Shown: positions 1-8,483, numbered from the stretch's first letter. The stretch is DNA of 64,000 nt from Lachnospiraceae bacterium (GCA_017623215.1 JAGAPO010000052.1:1-64000); one strand, 5' to 3'. Notes: a model not told the origin generated them from the letters alone. Numbers and translations are program-made.

Positions 1-84
1 TATTTGAATAAACTGCAACATATTGTCTTGCAGCACTTTGGAAATGGATTCAGAAATGTATTGATCAAATTCTTGTTCTGTCAT
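1..84 (-). CDS. Partial leftward early phage gene (5' end only)
   Basis: A leftward reading frame starts at ATG 84-82 and runs off the window edge; the 28 visible residues begin MTEQEFDQYI. A strong ribosome binding site (GAAAGGAGATATTTGT) sits just upstream on the minus strand, and a good promoter with an inverted repeat lies behind it. Being divergent from the early genes it occupies the place of a repressor or lysogeny gene, but the visible residues do not identify a family. Function unknown. Confidence 0.6.
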   Translation of the reverse strand, partial: MTEQEFDQYISESISKVLQDNMLQFIQI

Positions 85-134
85 ACAAATATCTCCTTTC
101 TATGTACTCGGCCCTGGCGGGAGCCTGTGAGTAC

Positions 135-163
135 ATTATACAGAGGAGAGGAACGTAGAACAA
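135..163 (-). promoter_or_regulatory. Leftward promoter with overlapping operator-like inverted repeat
   Basis: On the minus strand TTGTTC (163-158) and TATAAT (140-135) are separated by 17 bp. An 8-bp inverted repeat, ATGTACTC at 102-109 and GAGTACAT at 129-136, overlaps the edge of the -10 box and the likely start of the transcript, so a bound protein would block it. The position between divergent gene sets suits a lysogeny control region; that is inference. Confidence 0.5.
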
Positions 164-233
164 GAGGGAAGTTAATTGCGCAGAAGCAAGGTAGACAAAC
201 AGTCGTACATATAATAAACAGGAGGTGATACAT

Positions 234-413
234 ATGCGTACAGAAAAAATCGTAGATGGAATCAAGGTTATCGAAGTCACGCCGGATCTGACAAAGGAAG
301 AACGGCAGGAACGCGCTGCATGGATTATGGAGGGGCTTGAGAAAGTGTATCTGTCGCATAAAGCAAAAGAAGAGCGCCGCAGGGCAGAAGATTTGAGAAA
401 GGAGACTGCTTAG
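234..413 (+). CDS. Small hypothetical early phage protein (59 aa)
   Basis: Start chosen at ATG 234 because AGGAGGTG ends 6 nt upstream; a GTG at 225 lies inside that ribosome binding site and cannot be the start. The product is highly charged, mostly helical in appearance, with an Arg/Lys/Glu-rich C-terminal half (KAKEERRRAEDLRKE). No family recognised. It opens the rightward early operon and is followed by another small gene at 460. An inverted repeat (AGACTGC/GCAGTCT) spans its stop codon. Confidence 0.6.
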   Translation: MRTEKIVDGIKVIEVTPDLTKEERQERAAWIMEGLEKVYLSHKAKEERRRAEDLRKETA

Positions 414-420
414 GCAGTCT
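403..420 (+). other. Perfect 7-bp hairpin across a stop codon
   Basis: AGACTGC (403-409), loop TTAG, GCAGTCT (414-420). The stop codon TAG is in the loop. No T-run follows, so it is not a standard terminator; it could act on mRNA stability or readthrough between the first two early genes. Confidence 0.35.
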
Positions 421-459
421 TAAGAGGACACGCAAAGAAGAAAGCGAGGGAAAGAGACA

Positions 460-645
460 ATGAGACATGCAAGCACAATAGCGGAATACATCATCCAAAA
501 ATGGCTGGATGAGAGATTTAGACCAGGAAGTCTAAAAGTCGTGTTTGACGGAACGACGGCAACGATTATAGACCGGATCGGACAAACTGCGACGGTCAGG
601 TATGAAAACGGAATGGTATTTATGGAAGGAGAGGAAAAACTTTGA
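460..645 (+). CDS. Small hypothetical early phage protein (61 aa)
   Basis: ATG 460 is preceded by a purine-rich stretch (GAGGGAAAGAGACA). The protein looks like an N-terminal helix followed by short beta strands (residues 24-56) of the kind seen in small phage accessory proteins. The stop overlaps the TTG start of the next gene by 3 bases, suggesting coupled translation. No family recognised. Confidence 0.55.
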   Translation: MRHASTIAEYIIQKWLDERFRPGSLKVVFDGTTATIIDRIGQTATVRYENGMVFMEGEEKL

Positions 646-845
646 AACCTTTGAACCTGGCAGACAAGCTAATGTACGAAATCCAGCAGGTAAAAATGGG
701 GTCGCTGAGTCCGCGGGAAGAGCTCTATCGAGTATATGGCCGGATCCAAATGGCGCGTGAACTGGACGCAATCAGCATCGATGATTTCGTGCGCCTAAAC
801 CATGCCTGTGTAGCAGATGGGATTAATAACCCTAAGTATTTTTAA
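642..845 (+). CDS. Small hypothetical early phage protein (67 aa)
   Basis: Starts with TTG at 642 overlapping the upstream stop, with GGAGAGGAAAA as ribosome binding site. The soluble, helical-looking product contains SPREELYRVYGRIQMAREL, a pattern reminiscent of small phage proteins annotated only as hypothetical. It sits in the early operon between two other short genes. Function unknown. Confidence 0.55.
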   Translation: MKPLNLADKLMYEIQQVKMGSLSPREELYRVYGRIQMARELDAISIDDFVRLNHACVADGINNPKYF

Positions 846-854
846 GGAGGAACA

Positions 855-1091
855 ATGAACCAGAGAACCAAAGACATCCTACGGGAGGTGTTTAAGCTGA
901 TATCCATCCTTGCCGTATTCGGCGGCATGGGCCTGACCATCCTGACAGCCGCCGGCATCGAGCAGGACGTTTTGACGGACAAGCAGTGGATAGTCTGGTC
1001 GGCAATCAGTATCGGCCTGATGACAGCAGGAGGAATCATCAGTACATATACGGGAAGGAGGGGAGAAGAGGATGGATATGACAACCTTTAA
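855..1091 (+). CDS. Small two-helix membrane protein of the phage early region (78 aa)
   Basis: AAGGAGGAACA precedes ATG 855. Two hydrophobic segments are visible, about residues 14-33 and 46-63, joined by a short polar loop (EQDVLTDKQ). The small size and two membrane spans recall holins or superinfection-exclusion proteins, but it lies in the early region, far from the lysis genes, so exclusion or membrane modulation is a more natural guess. Its 3' end overlaps the next gene by 20 bases. Confidence 0.55.
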   Translation: MNQRTKDILREVFKLISILAVFGGMGLTILTAAGIEQDVLTDKQWIVWSAISIGLMTAGGIISTYTGRRGEEDGYDNL

Positions 1092-1323
1092 GGCCTTGTG
1101 CAAAGAAATGGGAGTACATCTGAGGGCGGTGCAGGAAATCATCCGCGAGAATGAGCTTGGCAGTAACATATTGCTGATTGCGCATGATGATTTTTTGGAG
1201 ATCGCATTTCTTACCGAGGAAAGAATTTTAAGCGCATTCTCATTTAACGATGAGGAATTTCAATATGGCGAATACAAAAATCATGCCGCTCCGGACGGCC
1301 ATCCGGAAGCGGCAAATAAATAA
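1072..1323 (+). CDS. Hypothetical early phage protein (83 aa)
   Basis: ATG 1072 lies within the previous gene, after GGGGAGAAGAGG. The protein is acidic and soluble with no transmembrane segment. Its 3' end contains a GC-rich inverted repeat (about 1285-1313) that is followed by A rather than T residues, so it is not a rightward terminator. No family recognised. Confidence 0.5.
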   Translation: MDMTTFKALCKEMGVHLRAVQEIIRENELGSNILLIAHDDFLEIAFLTEERILSAFSFNDEEFQYGEYKNHAAPDGHPEAANK

Positions 1324-1375
1324 TAAAAAAAAGAAAAACACAAGATGATTATATCATCTGGAAAGGATATTTGCA

Positions 1376-2659
1376 ATGGAATCAATGAAAATTAATCACT
1401 TGGAAATTGAAAATGTGAAGCGCGTCAAGGCAGTAAAGTTGGAGCCGGCCGAGAACGGACTTACTATCGTAGGAGGAAGAAACAATCAGGGAAAGACCTC
1501 CGTTCTGGATGCAATCGCCTGGGCGCTTGGCGGCGAGAAATACCGCCCTTCCCAACCTGGCAGAGAAGGCTCTGCGACTCCACCTTACTTACATATCGTA
1601 ATGAATAACGGACTTGTAGTGGAGCGTAAGGGCAAGAACAGTGATTTAAAGGTACTCGACCCGAGCGGGAAAAAAGGCGGTCAACAGCTTTTGAATGAAT
1701 TCGTGGAACAGCTGGCAATTGACCTGCCGAAGTTTCTGCAGGCTTCCAGCAAAGAAAAAGCAGAGATTCTTCTGCGCGTCATCGGAGTCGGTGACCGGCT
1801 GGCAGTTCTGGAGAGACAGGAGCAGGAGTTGTACAATGAGCGTCAGGCAATCGGACGAATCGCCGACCAGAAAAAGAAGTATGCGAAAGAACAGCTGTTT
1901 TATCCGGATGCACCAAAAGAACTGGTCTCCGCTGCAGCCTTAATTCAGGAGCAGCAGGCAATCCTGGCGCAGAATGGAGAAAACCAGAGAAAGCGGGAGC
2001 GTCTGCATCAGCTGGAGCAGTCCTATCAAAGGATCATGGAACAGATTCAGTCCCTATTACAGCAACAGAGCAAACTGGAGTCTGATTTGGCGATTGCCCG
2101 TACCGCAGCCACTGACCTGCAGGATGCCTCCACAGCTGCGTTGGAAGCAAGTATCGCATCGGTCGAAGAAACGAATCGAAAGGTTCGAGCAAACCTGGAC
2201 AAAGAACGGGCAGAGGATGACGCACAGGAATATATAAGGCAGTATGATACCCTGACCGGAAAGTTGTCTGATGTCCGGAAGGCCAAGCAGGACTTGCTGG
2301 AGCGTGCGGATCTTCCGCTCCCTGATTTATCAGTACAGGATGGAGAACTCATCTATCAGGGGCAGAAGTGGGACAACTTATCTGGCTCCGACCAGTTAAA
2401 GGTCAGCACTGCCATTGTCCGTAAACTGAACCCGAATTGCGGTTTTGTCTTGTTGGATAAGCTGGAACAGATGGATATGGATACCCTGCGAGAGTTTGGA
2501 TCATGGCTGGAACAGGAAGGACTGCAGGCAATTGCTACCAGAGTCAGTACCGGAGATGAATGTTCCATTCTGATTGAGGATGGATATGCAACTGTAGCCG
2601 GAGCGCCATCTATGGCAGAAAAGCCGGCAATCTCGTCCTGGACTGCCGGAGCATTTTAA
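1376..2659 (+). CDS. SMC/Rad50-like AAA ATPase
   Basis: The N-terminus reads as an SMC/RecF-type ATPase: first strand KINHLEIENVKRVK, then Walker A GGRNNQGKTS (about residues 34-43). A coiled-coil-like middle (about 130-310, rich in Gln, Glu and Lys) separates it from a C-terminal ATPase half. The Walker B position reads FVLLDKLEQMD, so the usual catalytic glutamate after the aspartate is a lysine. Start at 1376 is supported by AAAGGA 8 nt upstream. It heads a recombination block with the Sak4-like and DUF669 genes, and probably assists DNA-end handling or single-strand annealing. The exact role is inferred. Confidence 0.75.
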   Translation: MESMKINHLEIENVKRVKAVKLEPAENGLTIVGGRNNQGKTSVLDAIAWALGGEKYRPSQPGREGSATPPYLHIVMNNGLVVERKGKNSDLKVLDPSGKKGGQQLLNEFVEQLAIDLPKFLQASSKEKAEILLRVIGVGDRLAVLERQEQELYNERQAIGRIADQKKKYAKEQLFYPDAPKELVSAAALIQEQQAILAQNGENQRKRERLHQLEQSYQRIMEQIQSLLQQQSKLESDLAIARTAATDLQDASTAALEASIASVEETNRKVRANLDKERAEDDAQEYIRQYDTLTGKLSDVRKAKQDLLERADLPLPDLSVQDGELIYQGQKWDNLSGSDQLKVSTAIVRKLNPNCGFVLLDKLEQMDMDTLREFGSWLEQEGLQAIATRVSTGDECSILIEDGYATVAGAPSMAEKPAISSWTAGAF

Positions 2660-2674
2660 AAGGAGGAAGAGGAA

Positions 2675-3871
2675 ATGGAGATAGTCAGAGGGAAAATTCC
2701 AAGCGCAAAAAAAGTTGTGATTTATGGTCCGGAAGGAATCGGGAAGTCTACAATGGCCTCCCGATTCCCGGAACCGCTGTTCATCGATACAGAAGGCAGT
2801 ACCAAAGACATGGATGTGGCAAGGACCCAGGCTCCCAGCAGCTGGGTGATGCTTCTGGATCAGGTTACTTATGTTAAGAACCATCCGGAGCTTTGCCGGA
2901 CCTTAATTATTGATACCGCAGACTGGGCAGAACTGCTGTGCAGCGACCATATCTGCCAGAAATCGCAGAAATCCGGGATCGAAGATTTTGGATATGGAAA
3001 AGGATATGTCTATCTACAGGAGGAATTCGGACGGCTGTTGAATCAGCTGGAAGAAATCGTACAGAGAGGAATTCACGTGGTGTTAACTGCTCATGCCAAG
3101 ATGCGGAAGTTTGAACAGCCGGATGAAATGGGTGCTTATGATCGTTGGGAAATGAAGTTATCCAAACAGGTTGCTCCGATGGTGAAAGAGTGGGCTGACA
3201 TGGTGCTCTTTGCTAACTATAAGACCTATGTCATCAACGTGGATGGTCAGGGCGCTCAAAAGGGAAAGAACAAAGCACAAGGCGGGAAACGAGTCATGTA
3301 CACCACGCATCATAGCTGCTGGGATGCTAAAAACCGATATGGCCTTCCGGATGAAGTACCATTCGAGTATGAATCAATTTCACACATTCTGGAACAGACA
3401 GAAAGACGGGCGGCGCATAAGGATGTGGCTATCCCGGAATCGGCCAGAGCACAAACGGAGTCTCTTCAGGATGCAAAGCCTCAGACCCTGTATCAGACGG
3501 AGCAGAGGCCGAAGGAAGAGCCAGTCAGTAATCCCGCACCTGTGCAGGCGCCTTCGGCAGAAACGAAACCAGATGAGAATTTGGATGCTCAGTCAGGGAT
3601 GGTAGCAGAGCAGCAGAGACTGCCGCAGACCGCATTACCGGACACCATACCAAAGCCTCTACGTGACCTTATGGTGCAGTATAACGTAGACGAGTGGGAT
3701 ATTCAGAACGCAGTAGAGTATAAGGGATACTTCCCAGAAGGGACCCCGCTTGAAAACTATCCGGATGACTTTGTGATGGGCTGTCTGGTCGGGGCATGGC
3801 CTCAGGTTTATGCGATTATCAAGATGTTACGAGAAAAAGAAGAAATTCCATTTGAAGGAGGAAAGCGATAA
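2675..3871 (+). CDS. Sak4-like RecA-fold nucleotide-binding protein (AAA_24)
   Basis: Walker A GPEGIGKST at residues 18-26, a Walker B-like strand TLIIDTADW near 90, and a conserved block HVVLTAHAKMRKFEQPDE mark the AAA_24 / Sak4 family of phage single-strand annealing ATPases. The RecA-like core spans about 1-240; residues 245-330 are a low-complexity Gln/Pro/Glu linker, and the last 70 residues form a separate small domain. RBS is AAGGAGGAAGAGGAA. The last base of its stop TAA is the first base of the next ATG. With the SMC-like ATPase and DUF669 protein it forms a typical phage recombination set. Confidence 0.8.
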   Translation: MEIVRGKIPSAKKVVIYGPEGIGKSTMASRFPEPLFIDTEGSTKDMDVARTQAPSSWVMLLDQVTYVKNHPELCRTLIIDTADWAELLCSDHICQKSQKSGIEDFGYGKGYVYLQEEFGRLLNQLEEIVQRGIHVVLTAHAKMRKFEQPDEMGAYDRWEMKLSKQVAPMVKEWADMVLFANYKTYVINVDGQGAQKGKNKAQGGKRVMYTTHHSCWDAKNRYGLPDEVPFEYESISHILEQTERRAAHKDVAIPESARAQTESLQDAKPQTLYQTEQRPKEEPVSNPAPVQAPSAETKPDENLDAQSGMVAEQQRLPQTALPDTIPKPLRDLMVQYNVDEWDIQNAVEYKGYFPEGTPLENYPDDFVMGCLVGAWPQVYAIIKMLREKEEIPFEGGKR

Positions 3872-4311
3872 TGAGTGAATTAGAGAGAGAATTGAATTGG
3901 GACGATATCATTGAAAAGGATGGAGAAGATCTGGAGCCGTTGCCGGAAGGTGATTATGACTTCGTTGTAGAAAGCTTTGAGCGTGGGCGCAGCAAGGGAG
4001 AGGGAAAGCTTCCGCCCTGCAACATGGCTATTTTAAAAATCAGGATTCAGGGAAAAGAGAGGAACATCCAGATTACGGAAAATCTGGTGCTTCACACTAA
4101 GATGGAATGGAAGTTATCACAGTTCTTCCGCTCCATTGGAGCCAAGGAAGAGGGGCAGAGAGTTGCAATGAACTGGAGCATTGTTCCAGGAGCATCCGGC
4201 AGAGCATTGGTAAAGCAAAAGCCGGGCCTCAAGGACCCGGCTAAGATGTATAACTACATCGATAAGTTCTACCCGAAGGAAGCTAAGAAGTTTGAAGCAG
4301 GGAGGTTTTAG
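3871..4311 (+). CDS. DUF669 family protein, probable single-strand DNA binding partner
   Basis: The 146-aa protein has the DUF669 pattern: acidic start (WDDIIEKDGEDLEPLPEGDYDF), a beta-rich body and an ending with a short helix and a positively charged tail. DUF669 genes commonly lie beside Sak4-type recombinases and are thought to act as phage SSB-like proteins. Start ATG 3871 overlaps the previous stop (TAATG) and has GAAGGAGGAAAG upstream. The WDDIIEKDG motif recurs as WNDTIEKDG in the primase-helicase encoded at 5922. Confidence 0.75.
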   Translation: MSELERELNWDDIIEKDGEDLEPLPEGDYDFVVESFERGRSKGEGKLPPCNMAILKIRIQGKERNIQITENLVLHTKMEWKLSQFFRSIGAKEEGQRVAMNWSIVPGASGRALVKQKPGLKDPAKMYNYIDKFYPKEAKKFEAGRF

Positions 4312-4313
4312 TT

Positions 4314-5900
4314 GTGGAGCTGCGACCGTATCAACAGGAAGCAAAAGACGCGATATTTGACCAGTGGGGGCAGGTTGATAAAACTCTGCTGGTGCTGCCG
4401 ACCGGATGCGGAAAAACCATAGTATTTGCCAAGGTGACCGAAGAGTGCGTCAGGCAGGGCAGACGAGTCCTGATTCTGGCTCATCGCGGCGAATTGCTTG
4501 AACAGGCTGCAGATAAGATTGCAAAGGCCACAGGGCTTGGATGCGCAACGGAAAAAGCAGACGAGACCTGCTTGGGGAGCTGGTTTCGGGTAACGGTGGG
4601 ATCGGTCCAGACGTTAATGAGAGAAAAGCGTCTGCAGCAGTTTCCGACTTCTTACTTCCAGACGATTATTATTGACGAAGCTCATCATTGCATTTCGGAC
4701 AGTTACCAACGTGTGCTGCAACACTTTTCAGAGGCCAAGGTATTGGGAGTAACGGCAACACCGGATCGGGGCGATATGAAGAACCTGGGGAGCTACTTTG
4801 AATCCCTGGCTTATGAATATACCCTGCCCAAAGCAATCCGGGAGGGATATCTGTCACCGATTCGGGCCCTGACACTGCCACTAACCTTGGATCTGAGTGG
4901 TGTTGGTGTCCAGGCCGGTGATTTTAAAAACGGAGACCTGGCAACTGCGCTGGATCCGTATCTGTATCAGATTGCAAACGAGATGGAGCGATACTGTAAG
5001 GACCGGAAAACCGTTGTGTTCCTCCCGCTGGTGAAAACCAGCCAGAAGTTTCGCGACATCCTGTGTGAAAAAGGCTTCCGGGCAGCAGAGGTAAACGGAG
5101 AGAGCCAGGATCGGGCGGAGATTCTGGCTGCCTTTGACCACGGGGCCTATAACGTGCTGTGCAACTCCATGCTCTTGACAGAAGGCTGGGACTGCCCGTC
5201 TGTTGACTGCATTGTAGTTCTGCGCCCCACCAAAGTTCGCAGCTTATACAGTCAGATGGTCGGGCGGGGAACGAGACTGCATCCGGGAAAAGATCATCTG
5301 CTTCTGTTGGATTTCTTATGGCATACGGAACGGCATGAGCTATGTCATCCGGCAAATCTGATTTGTGAGAGCGAAGAAGTAGCAAGGCAGATGACAAAGA
5401 ACCTGGAAGAGGCAGCCGGCTGCCCCATTGACCTGGAAGAAGCCGAACAGCAAGCATCTGGGGATGTTGTCGCACAGAGAGAGGAAGCACTGGCCAAACA
5501 GCTGCAGGAGATGAAGCGTCGGAAGAAGCGCCTGGTCGATCCGCTGCAGTTTGAATTGAGCATTCAGGCCGAAGACCTGGCTGGATATGTTCCTGCATTT
5601 GGATGGGAGATTGGACCACCGTCGAATAAGCAAAAAGAGACACTGGAGAAGCTCGGCATCCTGCCGGATGAGATTGACTGCGCAGGTAAGGCAGCTAAGA
5701 TTTTAGACCGTCTGGACAAACGCAGACAGGAAGGTCTGACGACTCCGAAACAGATCCGGTGTCTGGAACGGTATGGATTTCAGCATGTGGGGAGTTGGCG
5801 GTTTGAAACGGCAAAGAACATGATAGACCGGATAGCAGCGTCTGGATGGCGCGGAGCTCCGCAGGGAATCAATCCGGTCACCTATGTTCCGGAGGGATAA
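4314..5900 (+). CDS. SF2 DEAD/DEAH-box helicase
   Basis: Begins with GTG 4314, two bases after the upstream stop, with GGAGG 8 nt before. Helicase motifs appear in order: Q-like ELRPYQQEA, motif I LPTGCGKT (about 27-34), Ia LAHRGELL, motif II IIDEAHH (about 119-125), III VTATPDR, IV-V region VLCNSMLLTEGWD, and motif VI QMVGRGTRL. A C-terminal extension (about 390-528) probably contacts DNA or partner proteins. ResIII/UvrB-type helicases like this sit in replication blocks of many Firmicutes phages, where they unwind forks or remodel recombination intermediates. Confidence 0.85.
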   Translation: MELRPYQQEAKDAIFDQWGQVDKTLLVLPTGCGKTIVFAKVTEECVRQGRRVLILAHRGELLEQAADKIAKATGLGCATEKADETCLGSWFRVTVGSVQTLMREKRLQQFPTSYFQTIIIDEAHHCISDSYQRVLQHFSEAKVLGVTATPDRGDMKNLGSYFESLAYEYTLPKAIREGYLSPIRALTLPLTLDLSGVGVQAGDFKNGDLATALDPYLYQIANEMERYCKDRKTVVFLPLVKTSQKFRDILCEKGFRAAEVNGESQDRAEILAAFDHGAYNVLCNSMLLTEGWDCPSVDCIVVLRPTKVRSLYSQMVGRGTRLHPGKDHLLLLDFLWHTERHELCHPANLICESEEVARQMTKNLEEAAGCPIDLEEAEQQASGDVVAQREEALAKQLQEMKRRKKRLVDPLQFELSIQAEDLAGYVPAFGWEIGPPSNKQKETLEKLGILPDEIDCAGKAAKILDRLDKRRQEGLTTPKQIRCLERYGFQHVGSWRFETAKNMIDRIAASGWRGAPQGINPVTYVPEG

Positions 5901-5921
5901 CGAAGAGAGAGGACAAGACAT

Positions 5922-8156
5922 ATGGAGAATAGGCAATGCGATTTTATCGAAGTCCTGGAACATATCGACCCGGCCGGGCTGTCCTACCAGGACTGGGTCA
6001 ATGTCGGCATGGCACTCAAAGAGGAAGGCTATGCCGCAAGGGACTGGGAGAACTGGAGCAGCAGGGACCGAAGGCGCTACCATGCGGGGGAATGTTACAA
6101 GAAATGGAATACCTTTCAGGGGAGCGCCGTCCCTGTTACCGGCGGCACCATTATGCAACTTGCCAGAGAACAGGGCTGGCAGCCGCAGCAGGATCCAGGG
6201 CATGAGCTGGACTGGAATGACACGATAGAAAAAGATGGACTGGTCATCGTTGACCAAAACTGGATTGAAGCAAAGGAAGTAACAGAGCCGGAAAACTGGA
6301 ATCCGGTGCGCGATTTGGTAACCTATTTAGAAACGCTGTTTGAAGCATCGGAGAACGTGGGCTATGTGACTCAAAGCTGGGAGAAGACCGATGAGAAAGG
6401 AACACGTTGGCTGCCTTCCAAGGGCTGCTGGGACCGTACCGCCGGTCAGCTGATTCAGCAGCTCAATCAGTGTAATGGTGATTTAGGGGCTGTCCTTGGC
6501 GATTACAACGCGCAGGCAGGGGCCTGGATTCGGTTTAATCCTCTGGACGGGAACGGCTGTAAGAACGACAACGTGACCGACTTTCGATATGCCCTGGTCG
6601 AGTCAGACTGTATGGACCTGGAAAAGCAGCACGCACTCATCCGCGAACTGGAGCTTCCGGTAGCCTGCCTGGTACATTCCGGGAAAAAGAGTCTTCATGC
6701 GATTGTCCGGGTCGATGCAGCTGACTATACAGAGTATCGGAAGCGCGTTGATTATCTATACAACGTTTGCAAGAAAAATGGTCTGGAAATCGACCAACAG
6801 AACCGGAATCCTTCCCGATTATCCCGCATGCCCGGTGTCCTTCGGAACGGTCAAAAACAGTTTCTTGTGGGCGTCAATCTGGGGAAGGAATCTTGGGAGC
6901 AGTGGTATGAATGGATTGAAGGCGTGAACGACGATCTGCCGGAACCGGAAGGGTTGGCATCGGTATGGGATGCACTTCCGGGACTATCGCCCTGTCTGAT
7001 TGATGGAGTCCTGCGGCAGGGGCACAAGATGCTGCTCTCAGGGCCGTCTAAGGCTGGGAAATCATTTCTGCAGATAGAATTATGCATTGCCATCGCAGAG
7101 GGGCGTTCCTGGCTGAATTGGGACTGTACAAAGGGGAAAGTCCTATATGTCAATCTGGAATTAGATCGGGCTTCCTGCCTGCACCGATTCCAGGATGTTT
7201 ACCAGGCTTTAGGCTGGGAACCAAAGAATCTGCATAACCTGGACATTTGGAATCTGCGAGGGAAAGCCGTTCCGATGGATAAATTGGCGCCAAAGCTCAT
7301 CCGGAGAGCGGCGAAAAAGAACTATATCGCCGTCATCATTGACCCGATTTACAAGGTCATTACAGGGGATGAAAACAGTGCAGATCAGATGGCGAATTTC
7401 TGTAATCAGTTCGATAAAGTATGCACGGAACTGGGATGCGCGGTAATCTACTGTCATCATCACAGCAAAGGCAGTCAGGGCGGTAAAAAGTCCATGGATC
7501 GCGCCTCGGGCTCCGGTGTATTCGCTCGCGATCCGGACGCGTTATTGGATTTGATTGAGTTGGAAATATCGGATTCCCTGCGCAAGCAGGAGGAAAATAA
7601 AACCATCTGTGAGACGTGCAATCGGTATCTGGATGCCCATTTTTCGTGGCAGGATGACCTGTCTCAGGATGATTTATGCAGCGGTGCACAGATGCTTGCC
7701 TATTGTCAAAAACACCTGGATAAATGGCAAATGCGCGAGCTGGAGAGGCAGATAACGGAGGCTAAAAAGGCCGCTGCGAACCGTACTGCATGGCGCCTGG
7801 AAGGGACGTTGCGTGAGTTCCCGGCGTTCCAGCCGGTTAATGTGTGGTTCCAGTATCCTGTTCACAAAATCGACCGGATCGGCGTCCTAAGCGATACGCA
7901 ACCAGAAGTAGAAAAGCCCTCCTGGCAGAAGGCAATGGAGAGTCGGAAATCGCGATCGGATAACTTAAAGGAACGAAAACGGTCTTTGGAAATGGCATAT
8001 GAGGCATTATCCATGAATGGAGAGGTTACGGTAAAAGACCTGGAAGAGTACTGGACTCTGTCCAAAAACGCGGTCAAGAACCGGATCAAAGAGCATGGTG
8101 GTTTTGAAATAGAAGGCGGAATTGTAACTAAAAAAGCAAAGCTAAATACCGAATAA
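5922..8156 (+). CDS. Primase-helicase (PriCT-2, AEP-like primase, RepA-like ATPase)
   Basis: Three parts are visible in the 744 residues. Residues 5-75 match the PriCT-2 primase C-terminal-type domain (YQDWVNVGMALKEEGY). Residues about 120-320 carry archaeo-eukaryotic primase-like features, with acidic LVESDCMD and HSGKKSLHAIVRVD. Residues about 360-560 are a RecA-fold ATPase of the RepA/AAA_25 type, with Walker A GPSKAGKS and Walker B YIAVIIDPIYK. The tail holds a possible winged-helix (VKDLEEYWTLSKNAVKNRIK). It would prime and unwind DNA at the phage origin; repeats that could be its target follow immediately (8166-8414). Confidence 0.82.
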   Translation: MENRQCDFIEVLEHIDPAGLSYQDWVNVGMALKEEGYAARDWENWSSRDRRRYHAGECYKKWNTFQGSAVPVTGGTIMQLAREQGWQPQQDPGHELDWNDTIEKDGLVIVDQNWIEAKEVTEPENWNPVRDLVTYLETLFEASENVGYVTQSWEKTDEKGTRWLPSKGCWDRTAGQLIQQLNQCNGDLGAVLGDYNAQAGAWIRFNPLDGNGCKNDNVTDFRYALVESDCMDLEKQHALIRELELPVACLVHSGKKSLHAIVRVDAADYTEYRKRVDYLYNVCKKNGLEIDQQNRNPSRLSRMPGVLRNGQKQFLVGVNLGKESWEQWYEWIEGVNDDLPEPEGLASVWDALPGLSPCLIDGVLRQGHKMLLSGPSKAGKSFLQIELCIAIAEGRSWLNWDCTKGKVLYVNLELDRASCLHRFQDVYQALGWEPKNLHNLDIWNLRGKAVPMDKLAPKLIRRAAKKNYIAVIIDPIYKVITGDENSADQMANFCNQFDKVCTELGCAVIYCHHHSKGSQGGKKSMDRASGSGVFARDPDALLDLIELEISDSLRKQEENKTICETCNRYLDAHFSWQDDLSQDDLCSGAQMLAYCQKHLDKWQMRELERQITEAKKAAANRTAWRLEGTLREFPAFQPVNVWFQYPVHKIDRIGVLSDTQPEVEKPSWQKAMESRKSRSDNLKERKRSLEMAYEALSMNGEVTVKDLEEYWTLSKNAVKNRIKEHGGFEIEGGIVTKKAKLNTE

Positions 8157-8165
8157 ATGCTTGAG

Positions 8166-8345
8166 TGTCAGTGTCAATAAACGGAAAAATGACATTGACT
8201 AACAGGTGTCAGTGAACGTAATTTTGCGTTGACTGACAGGTGAGCATCAGTGTCATCAAACGACGTTTTTTGACTGACTGACAGGTGTTAGTAAGGGTGT
8301 CAGTGAAATATATACTACGTATATATTTTGGTGACACTGACAGGT
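8166..8345. repeat. Four tandem palindromic repeats, origin (iteron) candidate
   Basis: Four units share the frame TGTCAGTG ... TGACAGG and are each imperfect palindromes: 8166-8204, 8207-8238 (TGTCAGTGAACG facing CGTTGACTGACA), about 8247-8283, and 8298-8342. In the last, AAATATATAC (8306-8315) and GTATATATTT (8319-8328) form a perfect inner stem inside TGTCAGTG/CACTGACA. The array is non-coding, lies directly after the primase-helicase gene and is AT-rich in the last unit, as expected of a replication origin. Function is inferred from position and structure. Confidence 0.65.
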
Positions 8346-8348
8346 CAG

Positions 8349-8414
8349 GTCATTGCGGGGTAAGTAGTCGTGCGTTAGCTTTCGCACGACGCCTACTAAC
8401 CCGCTGCCAATGAC
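8349..8414. other. Long nested hairpin next to the repeat array
   Basis: Outer arms GTCATTG (8349-8355) and CAATGAC (8408-8414), middle arms GCGGGGTAAGTAG (8355-8367) and CTACTAACCCGC (8393-8404), inner arms TCGTGCG (8368-8374) and CGCACGA (8383-8389), loop TTAGCTTT. Together they make one long stem with small bulges. No T-run follows. It may be a single-strand initiation site, a priming signal or an RNA structure; it completes the 300-base gap between primase-helicase and rusA. Confidence 0.6.
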
Positions 8415-8483
8415 TTAAGAGAATTGATAGGAATTTCACGAGTTAATGCATTAAAGTAGAGAAAATGGGAAAAGAGGATAGAG

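Noticed and set aside
225..413. GTG start at 225 for the first small early gene
   Set aside because: It lies within the AGGAGGTG ribosome binding site; ATG 234 is correctly spaced.
1285..1313. GC-rich inverted repeat as a terminator after the early mini-genes
   Set aside because: The sequence after the stem is A-rich in the direction of transcription, not T-rich, and the stem overlaps the gene's 3' end.
4924..5643. 239-aa leftward ORF inside the helicase gene
   Set aside because: Antisense shadow of a gene with complete helicase motifs.
8157..8420. CRISPR-like array
   Set aside because: Only four units, spacing and inner sequence are variable but palindromic, there are no equal-length unique spacers, and no cas genes are present.
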